A stretch of 9,989 nucleotides of DNA from the NCBI GenBank assembly GCA_031290675.1, contig JAITNC010000067.1:1-9989 (forward strand), in the 5' to 3' direction. Positions 1 through 6,270 of the stretch are shown one piece after another. Under the pieces are notes generated by a model. That model did no database searches. It was not told where the DNA came from and saw nothing but the letters and a program-made list of their open reading frames with translations. Source of the DNA: Campylobacteraceae bacterium. Lineage in GTDB: Bacteria > Campylobacterota > Campylobacteria > Campylobacterales > Campylobacteraceae. Numbering within the stretch: position 1 is the stretch's first letter; every line of letters starts with the position of its first letter. A program made the position numbers and the translations under genes.

Positions 1-15
1 TTTCCCCGCCGCCGC

Positions 16-2538
16 TTAAAGTTTTTTTAGTATAGAGTCAAGCACTTTTTGCCCGTTTTTCTCTATCTGCTTGTTTAGCTCTTCCTTCGCTTTATTTTTC
101 AAGTATTCTGAAGTGTCAAGAGAAACTTTCGGATTGTCCGTAGTGCCTTCTATCTTGCCGCTAAGGTCGGTCTTTTCTATCATCAATTTATACGGGATAT
201 TTAGCGCATTGCCCGTAACTTTGCCATCTTTGATGCTGAGGCTGCTTTTCACGCTTTTCATATCAAATAAAAAGTTGATATTTTCGCCCGCTATCTTGCC
301 GTCAAGCAAGATATTTTCATACGCATCAGCCGTCATATCAAAGTTCAAAAATGTCTTGACCAAATCACCAAGCTGCGTCTGCACAAGCTTTCCGCTTGGA
401 CTTGTAGCGTTGAAAGTTCCCGCACTTTTGTTCAGGTCGTAGCCCAGATTTAAGGCTATTTTCGCGTCAAACACAGCAGGATAACTGAGCATCTTTAGCC
501 CCTCAAGAGCGGAGAGATTTGCACCTTTGAGCGTCAGCTTTTTGTCCAACAGGTCAAAGTTGATATTGCCGCCTAAGATATCGCTTTTGCCGTCTACATG
601 CAGTATCTCATTTTGGTAGTTCGCCGCTCCGTTGAGTACCAAAGCTCCCACCATCTTTTGCTTCGTGATGGGGTTGAGTTTGGAGAGGTCTTTCACATCA
701 AACAAGTAGTTTGACTTCAACGTGGTTTTGTTGATATCAAAAGTTCCCGCAAACTTCTCAATATTTGCCAAATCAGACAATATCTTAGCGTCAAAGTTGC
801 CGACACCGCCCTTCATCGTAACGTTTGATTTTGCGCTAAAGGCGGTCTTTGGCAAGCTCAAATTGAACTCTTTTTTGATTACTTCGCTCACAAGCACGCC
901 ATTTGCCACGTCTACGTCTATCTTGCCGTCTTTGTTTGCCAATGAGCTAAAATCTGCTTTTAGGTTCAGGCTCGCCGAAGCGTAATTTGGCTGTGCCAAT
1001 ATCTTCAAAAGCTCCTCCACTTTGGCATTTGCTAAGCTCGCCGCAAGCTTGTCATTGTCAAGCGAAACATCAAGCTTGCCGCCCGCCAAGTTATCGCTTT
1101 TTGCGCTCACTTGAAGGTTGTCTTTGGCGTATTTCACATCGCCGTAAACCCCAAGCGCACCCGAGATGTTAGCCCCTGCCAAAGCACCCAACTTTGAGAG
1201 GTCTTTCACATCAACGATATAGCTTGATTTGAGCTCTGATTTGAGCGTATCAAAAGTGCCGTCAAACTTCTCAACATTCGCCAAAGTGGATAAAAATCGC
1301 GTCTTAAAATCAGCTATATTGTTTTTCAAAACGATGTTTGATTTCGCGCTAAAGTCTGTTTTTGGCAAGGTCAGATTGAACTCTTTTTTGATTACTTCGC
1401 CGTGCAATGCTCCACCATCAAGCTCTATGTCTATCTTGCCGTTTTTGCTCGCCAATGAGGCAAAATCGGCTTTGAGGTTTAGATTTGCTGAGGCGTAACT
1501 TGGCTGAACAAGTATCTTCAAAATCTCCTCTATCTTGACTTTGATAAGATTTGCGCTGAGCTTGTCATCGTTCAAGACAGCCTCAAGTTTACCGCCTGCA
1601 AGGTTGTCGCTGTTTATCTTTGCGTAGAGTGAAGTCGGTGTATATTTCACATCGCCGTAGAGTTTTATCTCGCCTTGCAAAGGCACGCCCGCCAACCCTT
1701 CAAGCTCTTTCAGGCTCGGCACGTCAAGCACAAAATCGCTTGAAGCTGCTTGCGTGTTTAAGTTGTACTTTGTGGCTGAGCTTTTCAAGTTTGCCAGAGA
1801 TGTTGCCACATCTACACGCCCCACAAGCTCGCTTCCACCTGCCAACGTGAAGTTCGCCGCCGCCGTGTAGGCGACATTTTTTGCCAATGTCAGATTGAAC
1901 TCTTTTTGTATCACATCTTTATATACCACGCCGCTTGTCAAGTTCAGCACGGCATTTCCGTCAAGTTCGCCTTTTTCGTTGGGGTTGATGTTCGCCCGCA
2001 AAGATAGCACGCTGTCACTGTAGACAGGCTGCCCCAAAATAGCCAGCACTTTGGAGAGGTGCAAGCCCTCTGTGTTGGCGTTGATGCTCACGGGGTTGAG
2101 GTCTTTCAAAAGTGCGTCAAAATCCAAAGCCGCGCCAAATATATCGCCTTTGCCGTCCGCTCTCAACTGCGCCAAATCGCCCGTAACTATGCCCGCAAGA
2201 GCGAGCGGTTCGTCTATCTTGATGCCCTCTATCTCGGGGATTTTGTCGGCGTTTACGCTATATGCCAAGTCAAATGAGCGCTTGAAAAGATTGATATCGC
2301 CGCTCACTTTGCCTTTGATGTTTTCCATCACGGTCGCTTCAACGTCTATAGAGCTAAATCTCAACGAAAACTTGTCAAGTTTTATATCCAGACCGCTCGC
2401 CTCTTTCGCTTTGCTTTCAATGAACGGCTTTAGTATGTCATTGCCGCTCTGCGTGAATGCCAAAAAGTATGCAAGTGCGATGAGCAGCACCACAACCAGC
2501 ACCAAAACCAATAAAAAAATCTTTAAAAACCTTTTCAT
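16..2538 (-). CDS. AsmA-like membrane-anchored repeat protein
   Basis: Start chosen at the ATG read from 2538, giving 840 aa. AAGGAG (2545-2550 on the complement) lies 6 nt before it, and the protein then opens with a lysine-arginine pair and about 25 hydrophobic residues (a signal anchor). An ATG 18 codons upstream (2592) would bury that segment. After the anchor come about 4 repeats of roughly 170 aa rich in beta-strand-like alternation, with recurring cores such as SDNLAGGKL, VIKKEFNL and DVKDLSKL. The C-terminus has a GTTDNPKVSLD stretch followed by a Lys/Glu-rich helix, as commonly seen at the end of AsmA-family proteins. AsmA/TamB-type proteins are inner-membrane-anchored, span the periplasm and are linked to outer-membrane lipid or protein homeostasis. 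The specific role here is inferred only from fold style. The gene is transcribed away from groES and appears to stand alone. Confidence is high that it is a real gene and moderate for the family. Confidence 0.75.
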   Translation of the reverse strand: MKRFLKIFLLVLVLVVVLLIALAYFLAFTQSGNDILKPFIESKAKEASGLDIKLDKFSLRFSSIDVEATVMENIKGKVSGDINLFKRSFDLAYSVNADKIPEIEGIKIDEPLALAGIVTGDLAQLRADGKGDIFGAALDFDALLKDLNPVSINANTEGLHLSKVLAILGQPVYSDSVLSLRANINPNEKGELDGNAVLNLTSGVVYKDVIQKEFNLTLAKNVAYTAAANFTLAGGSELVGRVDVATSLANLKSSATKYNLNTQAASSDFVLDVPSLKELEGLAGVPLQGEIKLYGDVKYTPTSLYAKINSDNLAGGKLEAVLNDDKLSANLIKVKIEEILKILVQPSYASANLNLKADFASLASKNGKIDIELDGGALHGEVIKKEFNLTLPKTDFSAKSNIVLKNNIADFKTRFLSTLANVEKFDGTFDTLKSELKSSYIVDVKDLSKLGALAGANISGALGVYGDVKYAKDNLQVSAKSDNLAGGKLDVSLDNDKLAASLANAKVEELLKILAQPNYASASLNLKADFSSLANKDGKIDVDVANGVLVSEVIKKEFNLSLPKTAFSAKSNVTMKGGVGNFDAKILSDLANIEKFAGTFDINKTTLKSNYLFDVKDLSKLNPITKQKMVGALVLNGAANYQNEILHVDGKSDILGGNINFDLLDKKLTLKGANLSALEGLKMLSYPAVFDAKIALNLGYDLNKSAGTFNATSPSGKLVQTQLGDLVKTFLNFDMTADAYENILLDGKIAGENINFLFDMKSVKSSLSIKDGKVTGNALNIPYKLMIEKTDLSGKIEGTTDNPKVSLDTSEYLKNKAKEELNKQIEKNGQKVLDSILKKL
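667..1692 (-). repeat. Tandem 513-bp repeat pair inside the AsmA-like gene
   Basis: Two adjacent units, 1180-1692 (residues 283-453 of the 840-aa protein) and 667-1179 (residues 454-624), align at an exact period of 171 codons without gaps. Shared blocks include YGDVKY, SDNLAGGKL, YASA(N/S)LNLKADF, EVIKKEFNL, FSAKSN and DVKDLSKL. DNA identity is locally high: a run around the EVIKKEFNL codons (about 868-890 and 1381-1403) is nearly identical. Flanking units before and after are recognisably related but diverged. The equal length and in-frame period point to segmental duplication of a structural module. Confidence 0.85.
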
Positions 2539-2666
2539 ATAACTCTCCTTGAGTTTAGTAATTTTTCCAAACAGACAACCTCTTAACTTCATAAAGTTAT
2601 CGGGAAGTCTATGATGAAAGTTGAGCCAAGTACACTCAAGTAATATGATTTTACTTGTGTTAGGTA

Positions 2667-2695
2667 TTGACTTTTTACAGCAAATATTGTAAAAT
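2667..2695 (+). promoter_or_regulatory. sigma70 promoter of groESL
   Basis: TTGACT at 2667-2672 and TAAAAT at 2690-2695 are separated by exactly 17 bp, close to the housekeeping consensus at both boxes. The predicted start falls near 2702, inside the CIRCE-like element, and about 50 nt ahead of the groES start codon. No alternative stronger promoter is visible in the divergent region. Confidence 0.75.
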
Positions 2696-2697
2696 TT

Positions 2698-2724
2698 TCG
2701 TCACTCAATTTAGTTGAGTGCTAA
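2698..2724 (+). promoter_or_regulatory. Degenerate CIRCE operator (HrcA site)
   Basis: The right arm GAGTGCTAA (2716-2724) is a perfect CIRCE half-site. Exactly 9 bp upstream lies TCGTCACTC (2698-2706), which matches 6 of 9 positions of the TTAGCACTC half, including the whole CACTC core. The canonical spacing is 9 bp. The element overlaps the predicted transcription start, where HrcA binding would block groESL transcription. Campylobacterota are known to use HrcA with imperfect CIRCE sites. Confidence 0.75.
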
Positions 2725-2751
2725 AAAATAATATTTGGAGGACAAACAGCA

Positions 2752-3021
2752 ATGAAGTTTCAACCATTAGGTCAACGTATTTTAGTTGAGAGAGTTGAAG
2801 AACCAACAACCACCGCGTCTGGTATTATTATACCTGATAATGCAAAAGAAAAACCTTTACACGGTTTGGTAAAAGCTATCAGCGACGAGGTAAAAGAGAA
2901 AAAATTGGTCAGCGTGGGCGACACTGTCGTATTTGCAAAATACTCAGGTTCGGAAATCACTATAGACAAGAAGACGTATTTGGTTATGAACATTGAAGAT
3001 GTTCTTGGAATTTTAAAATAA
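2752..3021 (+). CDS. groES: Co-chaperonin GroES (Hsp10)
   Basis: The 89-aa protein has the standard Cpn10 layout. It opens with [14 protein letters not shown], followed by the mobile loop (about residues 17-34, [16 protein letters not shown]) that contacts GroEL. The later [11 protein letters not shown] segment and the terminal EDVLGIL are also typical. It forms the heptameric lid that closes the GroEL folding chamber in the cytoplasm. The start is fixed by GGAGGA at 2737-2742, 9 nt before the ATG. It is the first gene of a groESL operon; only 13 bp separate it from groEL. The promoter and CIRCE-like site upstream imply heat-shock control through HrcA. Length and sequence are ordinary for the family, with nothing missing. 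Confidence 0.98.
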   Translation: MKFQPLGQRILVERVEEPTTTASGIIIPDNAKEKPLHGLVKAISDEVKEKKLVSVGDTVVFAKYSGSEITIDKKTYLVMNIEDVLGILK

Positions 3022-3034
3022 GGATAAAAAAACA

Positions 3035-4675
3035 ATGGCAAAAGATATAAATTACTCAGATAGCGCTAGAAACGAGCTTTACGAGGGCGTAAAAAAACTT
3101 AACGACGCCGTAAAAGTTACTATGGGGCCAAGAGGACGAAACGTTCTTATCCAAAAGAGCTTTGGCGCACCTTCTATCACAAAAGACGGCGTTAGCGTAG
3201 CTAAAGAGGTAGAGCTCAAAGACCCTGTGCAAAATATGGGCGCGGCTTTGGTACGTGAAGTAGCAAGCAAGACAGCAGACCAAGCGGGAGATGGCACAAC
3301 GACAGCGACTATCTTGGCTCACGCTATATTTAAAGAGGGACTTAGAAACATCACCGCCGGCGCAAACCCTATAGAGGTAAAACGCGGTATGGACAAAGCT
3401 GTAGAGGCTATCATCGCCGAGCTTAAAGGTATCTCCAAAAAAGTAAAAGACAAAAAAGAGATAGCGCAAGTAGCGAGCATTTCAGCCAATTCGGACACAA
3501 AGATAGGCGAACTTATCGCTGACGCTATGGACAAAGTCGGCAAAGACGGCGTTATAACCGTTGAGGAAGCCAAAGGTATCCAAGACGAGCTTGATGTTGT
3601 TGAGGGTATGCAGTTTGACAGAGGCTATTTGTCCCCGTACTTCATCACAAACGCCGAGAAAATGGAAGCTGTGTTGGAAAATCCACTTATTTTGTTGTTT
3701 GACAAAAAAATCACAAACCTCAAAGACCTTTTACCTGTGCTTGAGCAAGTCCAAAAGACAGGCAAACCTTTGCTTATCATAGCTGAGGACATTGAGGGCG
3801 AGGCTTTGGCTACACTCGTCGTAAACAAACTAAGAGGCGTTTTAAATATCTCAGCCGTTAAAGCTCCGGGCTTTGGCGACAGAAGAAAAGCTATGCTTGA
3901 CGATATAGCTATATTGACAGGCGGAGAAGTTATCAGCGAAGAGCTTGGACGCACACTTGAGAGCGCAACGCTAAACGACCTTGGCAAAGCGAGCCGTGTG
4001 GTTTTGGATAAAGACAACACGACTATCGTAAACGGCGGCGGCGACAAGAAAAAGATAGACGCACGCATATCTCAAATCAAAGCGCAAATACTTGAAACTA
4101 CGAGCGATTATGATAGAGAGAAACTTCAAGAGAGATTGGCGAAACTTAGCGGCGGCGTAGCTGTCATCAAAGTAGGCGCAGCGACTGAAACAGAGATGAA
4201 AGAGAAAAAAGACAGAGTTGATGACGCTCTTTCAGCTACAAAAGCGGCTGTTGAGGAAGGCGTTGTTATCGGCGGCGGCGCAGCGTTTATCGTAGCAAAA
4301 GCGAAAATCAAATTGAACCTTACGGGCGATGAGGCTATCGGAGCTGAAATCGTTACAAGAGCTTTGCGAGCACCTTTGAGGCAGATATCTGAAAACGCAG
4401 GATTTGACGCTGGCGTTGTTGTGAACAATGTAGAGTTGAGCAAAGATAAAAACTTCGGTTTCAACGCAGCCACAGGAGAGTATGTAGATATGTTCAAAGA
4501 AGGTATCATAGACCCTGTGAAAGTTGAGCGTATAGCGTTACAAAACGCTGTTTCAGTAGCAAGTCTGCTTTTGACTACAGAAGCTACTATCAATGAGATA
4601 AAAGAAGAACACCACCACAGCGCACCGGATATGAGCGGTATGGGCGGTATGGGAGGCATGGGCGGTATGATGTAA
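3035..4675 (+). CDS. groEL: Chaperonin GroEL (Hsp60)
   Basis: The 546-aa subunit of the tetradecameric ATP-driven folding chamber. Visible signatures are GPRGRNV (31-37) and GDGTTT (85-90, with the catalytic Asp of the ATPase site). The apical-domain region around [20 protein letters not shown] and the [13 protein letters not shown] block are also present, as is the GGG hinge near GVVIGGGAA. The C-terminus is the usual Gly-Met tail ending GMGGMGGMM, preceded by a short His-containing stretch (EEHHH). AAGGA at 3020-3024 overlaps the groES stop codon and serves as ribosome binding site, so the two genes are likely co-transcribed and translationally linked. The sequence style is that of Campylobacterota. 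It is complete, with a TAA stop at 4673-4675. Confidence 0.98.
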   Translation: MAKDINYSDSARNELYEGVKKLNDAVKVTMGPRGRNVLIQKSFGAPSITKDGVSVAKEVELKDPVQNMGAALVREVASKTADQAGDGTTTATILAHAIFKEGLRNITAGANPIEVKRGMDKAVEAIIAELKGISKKVKDKKEIAQVASISANSDTKIGELIADAMDKVGKDGVITVEEAKGIQDELDVVEGMQFDRGYLSPYFITNAEKMEAVLENPLILLFDKKITNLKDLLPVLEQVQKTGKPLLIIAEDIEGEALATLVVNKLRGVLNISAVKAPGFGDRRKAMLDDIAILTGGEVISEELGRTLESATLNDLGKASRVVLDKDNTTIVNGGGDKKKIDARISQIKAQILETTSDYDREKLQERLAKLSGGVAVIKVGAATETEMKEKKDRVDDALSATKAAVEEGVVIGGGAAFIVAKAKIKLNLTGDEAIGAEIVTRALRAPLRQISENAGFDAGVVVNNVELSKDKNFGFNAATGEYVDMFKEGIIDPVKVERIALQNAVSVASLLLTTEATINEIKEEHHHSAPDMSGMGGMGGMGGMM

Positions 4676-4694
4676 TACCCCCTGCTGTTTTGTC

Positions 4695-4737
4695 ATTGTG
4701 GGCTTTGACCCGCAATCTTGGGTTATTTCCCTTTTTT
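4695..4737 (+). terminator. Possible groESL terminator
   Basis: A hairpin (ATTGTGGG paired with CCCGCAAT, 4695-4716) is followed by a short GGG/CCC stem (4720-4731) and six T residues (4732-4737), beginning 20 bp after the groEL stop. The G/C stem next to the T run is only 3 bp, so it is a weak intrinsic terminator. The first hairpin also belongs to a dispersed repeat. Confidence 0.3.
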
Positions 4738-4763
4738 GTGCCATACCAAAAAGTATGGCACAA
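4736..4763. repeat. Perfect 11-bp-arm inverted repeat
   Basis: TTGTGCCATAC (4736-4746) and GTATGGCACAA (4753-4763) are perfect reverse complements around a 6-nt loop, CAAAAA. No T run follows on either strand, so it does not read as a simple intrinsic terminator. Confidence 0.75.
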
Positions 4764-4926
4764 CCTTCTCCCTCCCCCATTGTCATGGCTCCGCCTGCGA
4801 AGTATCTGTGTTTAGTTTTACTTTTTTTATAACTCTTACTCTTATTACTTTCTTTTCCGAAAGAAAGTTGCGCAAAGAAACTCCCGCCTCAAGTGTAACT
4901 GTCCTTCGGATACCCTGCGCATTTTC

Positions 4927-4996
4927 GTGTTGATAGGCAGCTCGCAATCTCACTCAGTCATTCAAACGCTCCTCTGCGTCTTTTTCCTATCAACAC
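4927..4996. repeat. Long-loop inverted repeat with 11-bp arms
   Basis: GTGTTGATAGG (4927-4937) and CCTATCAACAC (4986-4996) are exact reverse complements enclosing 48 nt. A further outer pair, GTAACTG (4895-4901) with CAGTTAC (5010-5016), is positioned symmetrically. A larger imperfect cruciform or RNA stem is therefore possible. Confidence 0.7.
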
Positions 4997-5029
4997 TTCA
5001 AATACTTAGCAGTTACAACGGGGAAAGAA

Positions 5030-5068
5030 ACAGCAAACAAGTTTGCTGTATTTTGCTGACGCAAAATA
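5030..5068. repeat. Two abutting perfect hairpins
   Basis: ACAGCAAAC/GTTTGCTGT (5030-5049) is immediately followed by TATTTTGC/GCAAAATA with loop TGAC (5049-5068). They lie about 40 bp upstream of the sigma54-type promoter candidate, in the place where activator or IHF sites would usually be found. Confidence 0.65.
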
Positions 5069-5106
5069 ACAAGCTAAAAATTGTAAAAGACCAATAGAAC
5101 CACACA

Positions 5107-5122
5107 GGGAACAATTCTTGCA
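5107..5122 (+). promoter_or_regulatory. Candidate sigma54 (-24/-12) promoter
   Basis: GGGAAC (5107-5112) and TTGCA (5118-5122) place GG (5108-5109) and GC (5120-5121) exactly 10 bp apart, the diagnostic sigma54 spacing. The -12 half matches TTGCA fully and the -24 half matches 4 of 6 positions of TGGCAC. The predicted start lies near 5133, about 19 nt before the first gene of the unit that ends in nifT. A scan of the whole 476-bp upstream gap found no TGT-N10-ACA NifA site. Confidence 0.6.
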
Positions 5123-5151
5123 TAGTAATAACAAAAACTAGGCAGTGTTCA

Positions 5152-6270
5152 ATGTACGCCACAACCGAAGCGACTTACGATTTCGCTAAAAAATTCTCGC
5201 ACTACAAAGATTTTTATCTCAAACATAACGATTTGTATTTTTCAAAGCTTGGTTTTGGGACATTTAAAAAAGAGCCCTACAAAGAGGAAAACTACACATT
5301 TGACTACAAAGATGCCTTAAAATCGGCGATACGCGGCGGGATAAACGTCATAGACACAGCTATAAATTACAGATATCAGCAAAGCGAGCGAGAGGTCGGG
5401 GAGCTTTTGGGCGAGCTTTTTGCAAGCGGCGAAGTTGAGCGTGAGGAGCTTATCGTCTGCTCAAAAGGCGGATTTATCCCGCTTGATTTTCCATTTCCAA
5501 AAAACCCTTACGAGTGGATAGAGGACAATATCATCAAAAAAGATTACGCCAGAGCGGACGATATAGAGTTAGACCAGCACTGTATGACGCCGAAGTTTTT
5601 AAAAGCCTCTTTGGAAAAATCGCTTGAAAATCTGCAAATCCGCTGCCTTGACATATATTTTTTGCACAATCCCGAAACTCAGCTTCAAAAGCTTGGAACT
5701 AAGAGATTTTTGAAAAAGATAGAGGAGATTTTCGCCCTTTTTGAGGCTCTTGTCGCTGAGGGCAAGATGAGAAGTTACGGCGTGGCGGTCTGGAACGCTT
5801 TCACTTATGATGAGAATAACAGCGAACATATCAACATTGAAAGCCTCTGCGACATCGCCCTTAAAGTAGGCGGCGAACATCACCACTTCAAATACATACA
5901 ACTTCCGTTCAATATCGCCAAAACAGAGGGCTACAGAGTGAAAAATCAAAAGATGAAAGACGGCTGTTACTATACGCTTTTAGACGCAGCTCGCAAACTT
6001 ACACTTGGTGTTATCGGCAGCTCGTCGCTTCTTGCGATGAATCTCTTCAAAAGCTCTTTCAAGCCCGAAGTAGGCTATTTGCTTGATAAAGATATGAGGC
6101 TTGCAAGCGATATTGAACTCGCTTTGCAGTTCGTGCGCTCCACAAAAGGGATAATTACTTCACTTTTCAGCTCCAAAGCGAGCGAACACGTACGCAGCAA
6201 CTTGAACATAGCGAACATCAACGCTGCTCCTGCTTCAAGATACGACCTTCTCTACAGGCTTTCAAAATGA
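5152..6270 (+). CDS. Aldo/keto reductase family oxidoreductase
   Basis: The 372-aa protein is a probable cytosolic NAD(P)H-dependent carbonyl reductase of the aldo/keto reductase TIM-barrel superfamily. The catalytic tetrad is visible as Asp68 (VIDTA), Tyr73 (INYRY), Lys105 (CSKGG) and His172 (FLHNP). The Lys-to-His distance is 67 residues, about twice that of classical members, so an extra loop (about 110-145) with a DQHCMTP segment lies over the active site; this suggests a separate subgroup. The substrate cannot be told from the sequence. The ribosome site is weak (AGG at 5140-5142). The stop overlaps the start of the next gene by ATGA (6267-6270), so the two are translationally coupled. 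The unit continues to nifT and is preceded by a sigma54-type promoter candidate, which suggests expression during nitrogen fixation; that link is inference. Confidence 0.85.
   Translation: MYATTEATYDFAKKFSHYKDFYLKHNDLYFSKLGFGTFKKEPYKEENYTFDYKDALKSAIRGGINVIDTAINYRYQQSEREVGELLGELFASGEVEREELIVCSKGGFIPLDFPFPKNPYEWIEDNIIKKDYARADDIELDQHCMTPKFLKASLEKSLENLQIRCLDIYFLHNPETQLQKLGTKRFLKKIEEIFALFEALVAEGKMRSYGVAVWNAFTYDENNSEHINIESLCDIALKVGGEHHHFKYIQLPFNIAKTEGYRVKNQKMKDGCYYTLLDAARKLTLGVIGSSSLLAMNLFKSSFKPEVGYLLDKDMRLASDIELALQFVRSTKGIITSLFSSKASEHVRSNLNIANINAAPASRYDLLYRLSK

Larger units (their letters stand above)
4676..5107. repeat. Hairpin-rich non-coding repeat cluster
   Basis: No convincing gene lies here. 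The stretch holds a series of inverted repeats. At 4695-4716 there are 8-bp arms with one wobble pair, and at 4736-4763 perfect 11-bp arms. At 4847-4868 ACTTTCTTT pairs with AAAGAAAGT, and 4927-4937 pairs with 4986-4996 (perfect 11-bp arms, 48-nt loop). GTAACTG at 4895-4901 pairs with CAGTTAC at 5010-5016, and two perfect hairpins abut at 5030-5068. A GTCATTG...GCAATC fragment (4692-4717) and a TTGTCATG...ATCTGTGTTTA fragment (about 4780-4812) recur downstream of nifA. This looks like nested or decayed dispersed repeats, perhaps transcribed as structured RNA. Confidence 0.7.

Noticed and set aside
2539..2592. Upstream start for the AsmA-like gene
   Set aside because: The extra 18 residues would precede the membrane anchor, and that ATG lacks a good ribosome site. 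The ATG read from 2538 has AAGGAG at the right distance.
3056..4659. Long minus-strand open frames opposite groEL
   Set aside because: They are antisense shadows of a highly conserved gene, with no ribosome sites and no recognisable protein features.
4736..4763. Strong intrinsic terminator
   Set aside because: The stem is perfect but no T run follows it on either strand; the T run lies before it on the plus strand.
4718..4933. Small open frame in the groEL-AKR gap
   Set aside because: It translates the inverted-repeat cluster, with low-complexity Phe/Thr/Lys-rich residues and no good ribosome site. This kind of spurious frame is typical of dispersed repeats.
4676..5151. CRISPR array
   Set aside because: The repeats are inverted and unequal in spacing; there are no evenly spaced identical direct repeats with unique spacers.
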